The translations under genes were made by a program, and so were the position numbers. From Endomicrobiia bacterium (GTDB lineage Bacteria; Elusimicrobiota; Endomicrobiia; Endomicrobiales; Endomicrobiaceae): a DNA stretch of 16,051 bases. The notes below the pieces were generated by a model. That model worked only from the letters and a program-made list of their open reading frames with translations. It ran no database searches and had not been told where the DNA came from. Shown here one piece after another: positions 6,440-15,609 of the stretch. The stretch's first letter is position 1. Every line of letters starts with the position of its first letter. The stretch covers positions 1-16,051 of the forward strand of contig BNVZ01000012.1 in assembly GCA_025998475.1 (NCBI GenBank). The letters are read 5' to 3'.

Positions 6440-6578
6440 AACACCACAGTCACGACAAATGCATGGAAGCTTTTTTTGATTCTTAATTATCGCAGACAAT
6501 ACCAAATTGTAGTTTGTGAAATTTGCTTTGTGTCTAAAATCAGCCACCTCAAGAAGCTTTTTTTATGCGTTCTGCCTG
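6440..6578 (+). repeat. Flanking repeat copy A (~140 bp)
   Basis: Aligns along its whole length with 10609-10755 in the same orientation, at about 75-80% identity by eye. The best shared blocks are GAAATTTGCTTTG, TCTAAAATCAG and CCTCAA. Both ends carry GCAT/ATGC-containing inverted termini next to T runs, like a small non-autonomous palindromic element. Copy A lacks one arm of an internal AGACT hairpin present in copy B. It ends about 80 bp before the TamB-like gene. Confidence 0.8.
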
Positions 6579-6659
6579 ACACAATAGTGTTTAAAAAGAA
6601 ACTAGAACAATATTATTATTGGTAAAAATCATTATTACATGCAAACAAAAGGCGTAAAC

Positions 6660-9600
6660 ATGCGCAAATTTCTAAAATACATAAAATTCATACTTATCAC
6701 TTTGATTGTACTGATATCATTACACTGTGCAGGGATTTGTGTATTTACTCCTCTTATACAGAAATATATTTACAACAAGACAGGATATAAACTAAAATTT
6801 GATAATTTTTATATTTCACCTCTTGGTTTAACTCTTGAAAATTTAAAAGCTGATGATATGTTTGCAGCCAATAAAGTTACGTTTAAAATTAACCCGTTGA
6901 AACTCTTTAAGTATATTGCCTCTCCTGTTGATTGGATCGATAGAATAAATATTCCTAAGCTTGAAATCTATTTAAATTCGGATATAAATATTATAAATTC
7001 TTATATACGAGATATTCCAATTGAGGAAAAAACAGATGATAAGAAAGAGGATGCAATAAGTAAAGAATCCATTAATCTTTTAAAGATTCTCAATTCGGAT
7101 ATAAATATTAAAAATCGCGATAAAAATTTTTTAAATCCAATTTTCTGTTTAAGCTCAAAAGGAACAGTTGATAAGAAAGAGGCTACAAAAAGTAAAAAAT
7201 CCAATAATCTTTTAAAGATTGTCAATTCGGATATAAATATTATAAATCGCGATAAAATTGTTTTAAATTCAATTTTTTATATACGAGATATTCCGATAAA
7301 AATTAATTCTCGACTTGAGAAAAAAACAGAAAATATTTTTACTGTATCTTCTCTTTTTACCGCCAAAGATAAAGCAAATTTATGTTTACGCTCAAAAGGA
7401 ACAATTGATTTTTCATCTTTAGACATATCCCAAAACATTGAAATCGAGCAAATGTTATATAAAGGATTTGATTTTAGCGGTTCTTCATGTTCTTTTTCAA
7501 AATCTGCTAGTAATTATAATGCAAATTTTACAGGCGACTCTGGTTGTTTTTCATTTAGTTCTTCGGAAAATAGCGCTATTGATATCAAATCAGAAATTGA
7601 TCTTTCTAAAATCAACAAAAAACTTGCCGGGAATGTTCAAATAAAATTTAACAAACGGCACAATAAGAGAGATATAAAATTAGATATAATAAACTTAAAT
7701 ATTTTTGGGTCTAAATACGGGAATTTTAAGTTATTAGGCGTAAGAAATAACGATAATATTTACAATATGTCTTGCATGTATGGTCATGATAAAAAAATAA
7801 AAATAGCTTATACAAAAGAGGACGGAAAGCATAAAGCAAAGATTATGGTTAAAAATCAAACTGCAGGTGTTATTGAAGGCGATTTTAAGACTGGCAAAAT
7901 CACAGGTAACATAAATAATGTAAATATAGGCGGAGTACCTATAAGCGGATATATGGAATTTCAAGGACATTTAGATACAGAAAATAATATTAAGGGTGTC
8001 ATTAAAAGCACAGGAACAAGAGTTGCCGGTCTGTCACTTGGAAGCATTTCTGCTGATGCAGTAATTTCAACAGAAAAACTTGAAATTTTCAATTTAAAGT
8101 CAGATAATGGCATTAAAGCTTCAATATCGGCAAAATTCAAAGAAAATAAATTGTCAGGAGATGTTGATTTAAAAAATATTAATATTAAGGGCATTTATCC
8201 AGAAATATCAGGATTTTTAAACTCTCATGTAAAATTTTCAGGAGAGTTAGATAGTCCGCATATAATAATTTCAGCAACTGTGAGGGAAGGAAAATATTTG
8301 GCGCAATCTTTTTCTTTGACATCTAAGTTAGAGTATGAAGATGGTACATTCAAAATAAACAATGTAAGGCTTAAATCGCCTTTCGAACTAGAATTTTCAG
8401 GATATGTAAATCCTTATGTAAAAAACGGGAAATATTGCCCTAGAATTTTCTTAAATGCTGCATCAGCCTGCATAAAAACCGTTAAATTAAACGATGTTGA
8501 GTCCGAGATTGAGTTTAGTGATGATAAGATTATAATAAACAGTGCCTATGCAAAAGTTTCAAATGGTGAAGTAAAAGTGGATAAAGGTTTTTTTAATATT
8601 AAAGATGGTGTGTATAATCTTGATTTGTCTTTGATTAATGTTCCCGTAGGGTCTGCAGACATTTTTAGCAAAGTAAAATTATCAGGTAAAAGGATTAAAG
8701 AAAAAAACAAGATTGCGTATAATGGGAGTCTTAAATTTAACGATTTGTGGATAAACAAATGTAAATTATCTTCATCTTGTTTTGATTATAGTCTTAAAGA
8801 TAAAGCGTTTGAATTTTCTCAAAAATCCAATGACATAAATAAATATAATTCACTAAGCTCCGTTGTTTCTAGAGATACTGGACCAACAGCAAAATTTGGA
8901 ATTAAAGGCTCAAACATCGACTTGAGTTTTGTAAATGATATCCTTAATTTACCCGATAATTTTTTTAGAGAAGGAAGTGTAGATATAAAGGCTAATCTAT
9001 ATGGAAATATCGATAATCCTCAATGGAATTTATCAATATCTTCTACAAGAAGCGGTTATGTAGCGGATGTTCCTTATGATAATTTTAATACTGAACTGAG
9101 TTTTGATAACAATTGCGTTTGTATTAAGGCATCTGTTTCTAAGCAAAACGAACTTTCTATGTATATAGATGGTAATTTTCCGTTGAGATTTGATAAAGCT
9201 ACCGCTGAGACGAAGCAAAAAGAACCTGTAGGCATTAGTTATAAAATTGATGATCGTAAGTTGCATATTTTAAAATACTTGTCGAACAAATATATTGAGC
9301 CTAAGTCACTTTCTGGAGAAATGTCTTTTAATGGAAAGATACTTGGAACTTATGAAAAACCTAGTAATAGTGGGGAACTTTCAATAACCGGATGTTCGTT
9401 TAAGACAAAATATCTTAGCGAAGAAGTTAAAGATATGTCGGTTAAGATCTCTTTGGATAAAAATATAATTAAAATAGGTAAATTTAATTTTAAATCAGGA
9501 AACGGAGAACTGAAAGTTTCTGGCGAAGCAGAACTAGAAAAATTTAAAATTGGTAATTTTAACATAGAAATTTCAACTGATAAGAATGGAATTCCATTGT

Positions 9601-10583
9601 GTATTCCTCAATTGCTGATATCGAAAACATTGTATACTTTTTCGCCACTTACATCGAAAATATTATCGAAAATATTGTACACTTTTTCGCCACTTAACGA
9701 TAAGCACTCATCAGGCAAACTCATTCTTGACAAGGTAAATATACGTGGCACGCCTTTAAAACCAAAAGTTTCAGGGCGCATTGCGCTTAAAAATGCTCAG
9801 TTTGTTTGGCCGGATAATGAAGAGTTGGAAGATTTACATATTCCTGTTCCTGAAGATACAGAATTTGATTTGAAATTAATAGCCAATAAAAATATAAGAC
9901 TTGAAACCTCTCGTATTTCAATGTCAATAAATGGTTTGGTGCATATTAGAGGAACGTATGCTGAACCTGAAATAAAAGGGGTAATTAAGAATTTAAATGG
10001 AGAAGTAATTGGTTATTGTGGTGCTGATGCAGCTGATGCAAAGGGTGCAGAAATAAAAATAGATAAAACAAAAATATCAGGGCCATCTTCAAAGGATAAT
10101 CTAAACACAAATACCCAAAACTCCAACTCTCCAGAAACGAACCTGCAAAAACCTCGATTACAGGTAGCAATTAGTCCAGAAACGAACCTGCAAAAGCCTC
10201 GATTAACTGACAAGCAGGTAGCAAATAGTTCGGATACTACAACCACAATATATCAAACAATAGCTTTGAATACCTTTGGTCGATTACTATCTACATATAA
10301 GATTACAAATTTTCTAAATGATTTGTTGGCAAATGCCGAGTTTTCTTGGTCTTCTTTTAATAAATCATCTCGGGGTTTCAAAAACTTCAAGTGTTCAACA
10401 TCTAGAATGTATTTCATAGATGACTGCTTCTTCAGATACTCTTTTGATAACGAATCAACCCTTAACAAAATAGAACTGGGCTATAAAATGACGGAAAATT
10501 CCTCTATAGACATCGGTTTTGAATGTGGGCCTTCATATGAGTCTATGAGGATAATGGTGAAGTTGGAATATCGGTTTTTTTAA
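6660..10583 (+). CDS. TamB/AsmA-like translocation and assembly protein
   Basis: 1307 residues from the chosen start. An ATG at 6639 is in frame, but the ATG at 6660 has AAAGG seven bases upstream. A basic N-terminus and one membrane helix (about 8-30) anchor a very long beta-rich periplasmic chain with short Gly-centred repeats. The C-terminal third has TamB-type segments (VHIRGTYAEPEIKGVIKN, about 1093-1110) and the chain ends in aromatic YRFF, like outer-membrane-associated proteins. TamB/AsmA-family proteins bridge inner and outer membranes and serve lipid transport or outer-membrane protein assembly. Typical TamB proteins are about 1250-1500 residues, so this is full size. No tamA/bamA neighbour is present. 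Internal duplications occur at residues about 106-250, 987-1016 and 1158-1190. The gene stands alone between two copies of a 140-bp repeat. Confidence 0.8.
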   Translation: MRKFLKYIKFILITLIVLISLHCAGICVFTPLIQKYIYNKTGYKLKFDNFYISPLGLTLENLKADDMFAANKVTFKINPLKLFKYIASPVDWIDRINIPKLEIYLNSDINIINSYIRDIPIEEKTDDKKEDAISKESINLLKILNSDINIKNRDKNFLNPIFCLSSKGTVDKKEATKSKKSNNLLKIVNSDINIINRDKIVLNSIFYIRDIPIKINSRLEKKTENIFTVSSLFTAKDKANLCLRSKGTIDFSSLDISQNIEIEQMLYKGFDFSGSSCSFSKSASNYNANFTGDSGCFSFSSSENSAIDIKSEIDLSKINKKLAGNVQIKFNKRHNKRDIKLDIINLNIFGSKYGNFKLLGVRNNDNIYNMSCMYGHDKKIKIAYTKEDGKHKAKIMVKNQTAGVIEGDFKTGKITGNINNVNIGGVPISGYMEFQGHLDTENNIKGVIKSTGTRVAGLSLGSISADAVISTEKLEIFNLKSDNGIKASISAKFKENKLSGDVDLKNINIKGIYPEISGFLNSHVKFSGELDSPHIIISATVREGKYLAQSFSLTSKLEYEDGTFKINNVRLKSPFELEFSGYVNPYVKNGKYCPRIFLNAASACIKTVKLNDVESEIEFSDDKIIINSAYAKVSNGEVKVDKGFFNIKDGVYNLDLSLINVPVGSADIFSKVKLSGKRIKEKNKIAYNGSLKFNDLWINKCKLSSSCFDYSLKDKAFEFSQKSNDINKYNSLSSVVSRDTGPTAKFGIKGSNIDLSFVNDILNLPDNFFREGSVDIKANLYGNIDNPQWNLSISSTRSGYVADVPYDNFNTELSFDNNCVCIKASVSKQNELSMYIDGNFPLRFDKATAETKQKEPVGISYKIDDRKLHILKYLSNKYIEPKSLSGEMSFNGKILGTYEKPSNSGELSITGCSFKTKYLSEEVKDMSVKISLDKNIIKIGKFNFKSGNGELKVSGEAELEKFKIGNFNIEISTDKNGIPLCIPQLLISKTLYTFSPLTSKILSKILYTFSPLNDKHSSGKLILDKVNIRGTPLKPKVSGRIALKNAQFVWPDNEELEDLHIPVPEDTEFDLKLIANKNIRLETSRISMSINGLVHIRGTYAEPEIKGVIKNLNGEVIGYCGADAADAKGAEIKIDKTKISGPSSKDNLNTNTQNSNSPETNLQKPRLQVAISPETNLQKPRLTDKQVANSSDTTTTIYQTIALNTFGRLLSTYKITNFLNDLLANAEFSWSSFNKSSRGFKNFKCSTSRMYFIDDCFFRYSFDNESTLNKIELGYKMTENSSIDIGFECGPSYESMRIMVKLEYRFF
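6975..7403 (+). repeat. Mosaic internal duplication in the TamB-like gene
   Basis: Two 132-bp units (7038-7169 and 7170-7301, 44 codons each) are clearly related, both starting GATAAGAAAGAGG. Smaller shared blocks recur in and around them: AATTCGGATATAAATATTA at 6975, 7092 and 7224; TATATACGAGATATTCC at 7002 and 7278; CTCAAAAGGAACA at 7154 and 7391. The frame is preserved throughout. Encoded peptides include repeated NSDINI, YIRDIPI and SKGT(V/I)D. Confidence 0.9.
9619..9708 (+). repeat. Tandem 45-bp duplication (15 codons)
   Basis: Two head-to-tail copies (9619-9663, 9664-9708) encode the repeated core SK(T/I)LYTFSPL in the TamB-like protein. They differ at only a few bases in the shared core, suggesting a fairly recent event. 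Confidence 0.9.
10131..10229 (+). repeat. Tandem 45-bp duplication with 9-bp insertion
   Basis: The first copy (10131-10175) and second copy (10176-10229) both encode PETNLQKPRL followed by QVA; the second carries an extra nine bases (TDK) before QVA. It lies in a polar linker of the TamB-like protein just before the C-terminal barrel-like end. The near identity points to a recent duplication. Confidence 0.92.
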
Positions 10584-10608
10584 ACCCAGAAAAAAAGTAA
10601 AATAAGTT

Positions 10609-10755
10609 AACATCACAACCAAACGCATGAAAGTTTTTTTTTGATTTTTGATTGTCGCAAGCAGCATCAAATTGCAGTCAGTCTATGAAATTTGCTTTGA
10701 GACTAAGAGTCTAAAATCAGTTGCCTCAAAAAACTTTTTTTCATGCGTTTGTCCT
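10609..10755 (+). repeat. Flanking repeat copy B (~147 bp)
   Basis: Second copy of the element at 6440-6578, beginning 26 bp after the TamB-like stop codon. Its ends are clear inverted repeats: CAAACGCATGAAA (10620-10632) against TTTCATGCGTTTG (10739-10751). A central hairpin AGACT-AAG-AGTCT lies at 10700-10712. Its 9-T run after the left arm could also help end transcription, though no canonical stem precedes it directly. Confidence 0.8.
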
Positions 10756-10774
10756 AAAATCAACACACAAATAT

Positions 10775-10803
10775 TTGTTTGATTTATAGTTTTATACTAT
10801 AAT
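10775..10803 (+). promoter_or_regulatory. Sigma-70-type promoter for argH
   Basis: TTGTTT (10775-10780), a 17-bp spacer and a perfect TATAAT (10798-10803). Transcription would start near 10810, giving a leader of about 170 nt before the argH ATG. It lies just outside repeat copy B. Confidence 0.6.
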
Positions 10804-10818
10804 CACAGCGTGTACACC

Positions 10819-10961
10819 GGCTTATGTGCTAGCAAACTTTGCGATACTTTGAATTCTAATTGTCTCTATCGCTTTGCCAGTCTTTCTGTACTTGCGCTTA
10901 CTTCTTTGCGAACGTAAGTTTACCGCAATACATAAGCTAGTTGACCGTATATTGATAACGG
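10819..10961 (+). ncRNA. Candidate structured 5' leader of argH
   Basis: Pairings by eye suggest a three-way junction. P1 is GCTTATGT (10820-10827) with ACATAAGC (10930-10937). P2 is GCGATA (10841-10846) with TATCGC (10867-10872). P3 is TTGCG+CTTAC (10892-10901) with GTAAG (10914-10918) and CGCAA (10924-10928), with a five-base bulge. A further hairpin, CCGTAT with AT(A)ACGG at 10945-10961, ends just before the ribosome site. I recognise no known riboswitch class. It may be a cis-regulatory RNA or chance pairing. Confidence 0.35.
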
Positions 10962-10978
10962 ATATAAAGGGAGCAATA

Positions 10979-12307
10979 ATGCAAAAATTTGAACAGTTTA
11001 TCGGGTCGTTTTCTTTTGACGAGAGACTTGCGAAATCAGATATTATGGGTTCTATAGCTCACACAAAAATGCTTGTAAAAACTGACATAATAAGCGCTTC
11101 TGATGGTAAAAAAATTGTTTCTGGATTGATGTCCATTCTAAAAGATTTAGAAAAAGGATGGAAGATTCCTAAGGAAGAAGATGTACATTATGCTGTTGAA
11201 AAAGAGCTTATACGCAGAATTGGCATTATTGGTGGAAAAATGCATACTGCTAGAAGCAGAAACGACCAGGTTGCCACTGATTTGAGGATTTATTTGAAAC
11301 AAGAAATAGAAAACATAGAAAATATTATAAATGATTTTCAGAAAACACTTGTTGAAAAAGCTGTTGAAAATATTGATGTTATAATGCCAGGGTTTACTCA
11401 TTTGCAGCCTGCTCAGCCTGTTTTGGCTGCGCATCATCTTCTTGCTTACGTATGGATGATGCAAAGAGATAAGGAAAGACTTAGCGATTGTTACAAAAGA
11501 ACTGATGTTTTGCCTCTTGGAAGTGCTGCTTTGGCAGGAACATCTTTCAAAATTGACAGACAATACACTGCAAAGCTTTTGAATTTTAAGAGCATAAGCG
11601 AAAATTCTTTGGATGCTGTAAGTGATAGGGATTTTGCGATAGAGTTTGTTTTTTGTATGTCTTTAATTGCTTTACATATGACGAGATTTTGTGAAGAAAT
11701 AATTTTATGGATGAATCCTGAATTCGGTTATATAACTGTAGCAGATAAGTTTACTTCAGGTTCATCTATAATGCCTCAGAAAAGAAATCCTGACTGTGCT
11801 GAGGTCATAAGAGGGAAGTCAGGCAGGATTTTTGGCGATTTAACAGCTCTTCTTACCATAGTGAAGTCTTTGCCTCTTGCGTACAATAGAGATTTGCAGG
11901 AAGATAAGCCTCCTGTTTTTGACGCTTTAGATAACGTTAAGATGTGTCTTGAAGTTATTAACGAAATGACTGTCAGTTTAAAATTTGTTAAAGAAAGAGC
12001 TTTGAAAAGTACGCAAAAAGGATTTATTGCGGCTACGGAGTTGGCCGACTATCTTGCAAGAAAAAATATTCCTTTCAGGCTAGCACACGGATTAGTGAAG
12101 GATATTGTTTTGTACTGCAAAAAAAATTCCAAAACTTTGAACGATCTCTCTATTGAGGAATATAATAAGTTTTCTCCTGCGTTTAAAAAAGACATATTTG
12201 AGTATTTAAATGCAAAAAATATTGTTGACATAAAAACTTCTTACGGCGGAACTTCACAAGAATCTGTTATGCGCCAAATAGAAAATATTAAACGAAATTT
12301 GAAATGA
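10979..12307 (+). CDS. argH: Argininosuccinate lyase
   Basis: 442 residues. Splits argininosuccinate into arginine and fumarate, the last step of arginine synthesis; a homotetramer of the fumarase/aspartase superfamily in the cytoplasm. Signatures are HTARSRNDQVATD (89-101), THLQPAQP with catalytic H141, and the mobile-loop GSSIMPQKRNP (about 261-271) carrying the catalytic Ser. The frame is open back to a TTG at 10874, but AAAGGGAG just upstream of the ATG at 10979 and the MQKFEQFIGSF start fix this site. No other arg gene is adjacent. A promoter and a possibly structured leader precede it. No key residue is missing, so it should be active, consistent with a symbiont that still makes amino acids. 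Confidence 0.96.
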   Translation: MQKFEQFIGSFSFDERLAKSDIMGSIAHTKMLVKTDIISASDGKKIVSGLMSILKDLEKGWKIPKEEDVHYAVEKELIRRIGIIGGKMHTARSRNDQVATDLRIYLKQEIENIENIINDFQKTLVEKAVENIDVIMPGFTHLQPAQPVLAAHHLLAYVWMMQRDKERLSDCYKRTDVLPLGSAALAGTSFKIDRQYTAKLLNFKSISENSLDAVSDRDFAIEFVFCMSLIALHMTRFCEEIILWMNPEFGYITVADKFTSGSSIMPQKRNPDCAEVIRGKSGRIFGDLTALLTIVKSLPLAYNRDLQEDKPPVFDALDNVKMCLEVINEMTVSLKFVKERALKSTQKGFIAATELADYLARKNIPFRLAHGLVKDIVLYCKKNSKTLNDLSIEEYNKFSPAFKKDIFEYLNAKNIVDIKTSYGGTSQESVMRQIENIKRNLK

Positions 12308-12459
12308 GAAAAACCACGATTTTGATTGTTTTATTTTATAACTACTCAAAGCTACCCAGCAACCCCCAAACAATTTTAAAATAAATTTGGTACAATAGGA
12401 TATGTTAGAGAAGAAACTGTAACAATACTTGAGATCTGAAGCACGAAAGGCTTCTAGCA
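12308..12459. other. argH downstream spacer
   Basis: About 150 bp with no gene. It holds an AT-rich stretch after the argH stop and a weak inverted repeat CCAAA/TTTGG (12366-12390), with no convincing terminator. It leads into the transposase remnant. Confidence 0.4.
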
Positions 12460-12810
12460 ACAATAAAAAAGGCTTAAAAGAGGAAATTTGTTTACTAAAG
12501 AGTTGATTGCCTTGCTTTACAAGAAATTATGCGCATTCATTAAAACGATTGATAAAATATCCAGCGATGTTCTCGCGTTCTTGTATTATGCAGAGGTTCC
12601 TTTTAACGACAATGGCTTTAGAGTGCGGAATTGGCAATATCAAGGTAAAAACTAAAGTATATGGGCAATTTACAAATACTATAGACGTAAGAGCAATTTG
12701 TTGGAATACGTTCCTTTGTTGACACCACTGTAAAGAATAGGCAAAGTGTGTTTATGGCTTTACTAGAGTTAGCTGTTACCTTGGGGAGTTGCGGTATTAG
12801 CGTTTTTTGA
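12460..12810 (+). pseudogene. Decayed IS66-family transposase, C-terminal fragment
   Basis: Three frames together reproduce the end of an IS66 transposase (ddE-type). Frame one (12479-12655) gives DVLAFLYYAEVPFNDNG, matching the family's DVLxFLxxxxVPFDNN block that precedes the catalytic Glu (N-x-AER), and then stops. Frame two (about 12627-12686) gives NIKVKTKVYGQF, matching IRxxKVKQKVSGxF. Frame three (12703-12810) gives IRSFVDTTVKNRQSVFMALLELA and ends at a TGA. At least two frameshifts and the missing N-terminal two thirds make it inactive. The catalytic Glu region has been lost in the first shift (GFRVRN in place of xxERxIRN). It ends at the ribosome site of the phasin-like gene, so a past insertion has remodelled that gene's upstream region. 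Confidence 0.8.
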
Positions 12811-12827
12811 AAGGAGGAGTTTTTGAA

Positions 12828-14203
<1,376 letters not shown>

Positions 14204-14241
14204 TCTAGCTTGTATGACAAATAGAAGGTTGAAGTTAAAGT

Positions 14242-14270
14242 TTGACAATCACAACGCTTTTTACTGTATG
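14242..14270 (+). promoter_or_regulatory. Possible promoter for pgk
   Basis: A perfect TTGACA (14242-14247) lies in the gap-pgk spacer. The best downstream -10 is TATGAA at a 19-bp spacing, preceded by TG; at 17 bp only TGTATG is found. pgk may thus have its own start in addition to read-through from gap. Confidence 0.3.
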
Positions 14271-14355
14271 AAAATGAAATTAATAAAAAACCAGTAATAT
14301 CGCATTTGCACATGATTTTGTGGAGATGTGGTCTCGGGTTTTGTGAGGATATAAA

Positions 14356-15609
14356 ATGAAACTAACGCTTTCGGACATTGACATGAGAGGGAAAAAGGTT
14401 TTAGTCCGGGTTGACTATAACGTTCCTCTTGATGCAAATCTTAAAATAACAAACGATAAAAGAATAGTGTCCACTCTTCCTACAATAGAATATCTTTTGA
14501 AAAATAATGCAGCAATAATTCTTATGTCTCATTTTGGAAGACCGAAAGGTAAAGTTGTTCCTGAAATGAGCTTGAAACCTGTGCCTGCTCGTCTAAGCAA
14601 ACTTCTGGGAAAGCCTGTTAAGTTTGTTGGAGGCGATTGTGTAAGTCTTGAGTCAAAAAAAGCGGCGACAGATTTAAAGCCAGGCGAAATACTTTTATTG
14701 GAAAATTTGAGATTTCATCCTGAAGAGGAGGGTAAAAATGCTTCGGGCAAAAAGGATGAGTTTGCTATGGACGCATTTGCAAAAGAGCTTGCTTCGATGG
14801 GTGAAGTTTTTGTTCAAGATGCGTTTGGAACAGTGCATAGAGCGCATGCTTCAACAGCGGGCATTGTTAAGTATGTTAAAGATGCGGTGGTGGGCTTTCT
14901 TGTTGAAAAAGAGCTTAAGTTTTTAGGGGAAGCTCTTGAAAAACCTGTAAAACCATTCTTGGCAATTCTTGGCGGAGCCAAAGTATCCGATAAAATCAAT
15001 GTTATAGAAAATCTTTTAAATAAAGTTGATACAATTATCATAGGTGGCGCGATGGCTTATACTTTCTTGAAAGCGCAAGGAGTAAGTATAGGTGCTTCTT
15101 TAGTTGAAAACGACAAGCTTGATTTGGCCAGAGATCTTCTTAAGAAGGCTAAAGAAAGAAATGTTGATATCATGTTTCCGGTTGATCATATAATTACCGA
15201 TAAAATTGACTTTACAAATAAAGAAGTTCCGCCTACCGCGAAAGTAGAAAATACCGTCGATGAATCGATTCCGGAAGGCTTTATGGGTGTTGACGTGGGA
15301 CGTAAGTCAATAGAAAAATTTTACGAAGTAGTTAAATCTTCAAAGACTATTGTCTGGAATGGACCTCTCGGTATTTTTGAGATAGACGAATTCTCTAAAG
15401 GAACCGTCGAAATTGCAAAACTTGTAGCAGAAGCTACTGATGAAGGTGCGATATCTGTTGTAGGTGGTGGCGATTCTGTTTCAGCCGTAAAAAAAGCGGA
15501 AGTAGATAAAAGGATAAGTCATATTTCTACAGGCGGTGGGGCATCTTTGGAATTCATGGAAGGCAAGGATCTTCCTGGAATTACAGCTATTCCTGATAAA
15601 AAAAGGTAA
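14356..15609 (+). CDS. pgk: Phosphoglycerate kinase
   Basis: 417 residues, slightly longer than the common 390-400. Transfers phosphate from 1,3-bisphosphoglycerate to ADP, the first ATP-forming step of glycolysis. N-domain substrate motifs are RVDYNVPL (18-25), SHFGRPKG (58-65), LENLRFHPEE (115-124) and DAFGTVHRAHAS (155-166). The nucleotide domain has LGGAKVSDK (205-213), IIGGAMAYTFL (228-238), VWNGPLGIFE (333-342) and the GGGDSVSAV phosphate loop (370-378). GAGGA precedes the ATG by seven or so bases. It follows gap on the same strand; no tpiA follows within the window. The gene is intact with all expected motifs. Confidence 0.98.
   Translation: MKLTLSDIDMRGKKVLVRVDYNVPLDANLKITNDKRIVSTLPTIEYLLKNNAAIILMSHFGRPKGKVVPEMSLKPVPARLSKLLGKPVKFVGGDCVSLESKKAATDLKPGEILLLENLRFHPEEEGKNASGKKDEFAMDAFAKELASMGEVFVQDAFGTVHRAHASTAGIVKYVKDAVVGFLVEKELKFLGEALEKPVKPFLAILGGAKVSDKINVIENLLNKVDTIIIGGAMAYTFLKAQGVSIGASLVENDKLDLARDLLKKAKERNVDIMFPVDHIITDKIDFTNKEVPPTAKVENTVDESIPEGFMGVDVGRKSIEKFYEVVKSSKTIVWNGPLGIFEIDEFSKGTVEIAKLVAEATDEGAISVVGGGDSVSAVKKAEVDKRISHISTGGGASLEFMEGKDLPGITAIPDKKR

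Larger units (their letters stand above)
5822..6659. other. Long divergent intergenic region without a convincing gene
   Basis: About 840 bp separate tmk (minus) from the TamB-like gene (plus). I see no tRNA, no conserved protein motif and only short low-complexity frames. One of them (6289-6438, plus, 49 codons, no start codon) is rich in Lys and Ala (HAKKTTFAAKKGFAKK) like histone H1-type tails, but may be chance. An inverted repeat AAAACCCA/TGGGTTTT lies at about 6279-6311. The right part contains repeat copy A (6440-6578). A TATAAT at 6434-6439 lacks a good -35. Much of the region may be eroded sequence. Confidence 0.5.

Noticed and set aside
6302..6625. 107-codon plus-strand frame before the TamB-like gene
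   Set aside because: Low-complexity sequence running into repeat copy A, with no convincing ribosome site or motif.
9619..10229. Short tandem repeats considered as a CRISPR array
   Set aside because: Only two copies at each site, no spacers, and they encode repeated peptides in frame.
6639..10583. Several minus-strand frames of 60-80 codons inside the TamB-like gene
   Set aside because: Antisense to a continuous 1307-codon gene with clear domain character.
10874..10978. 35-codon N-terminal extension of argH from a TTG
   Set aside because: Lacks a ribosome site and homologous character; AAAGGGAG before the ATG at 10979 and the usual family N-terminus fix the start there.
10804..10978. Possible tRNA or T-box in the argH leader
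   Set aside because: No acceptor/TpsiC geometry, no T-box consensus and no specifier loop could be found.
12507..12722. Intact-looking 71-codon plus-strand frame
   Set aside because: It is one frame of the frameshifted IS66 transposase remnant, not a separate gene.
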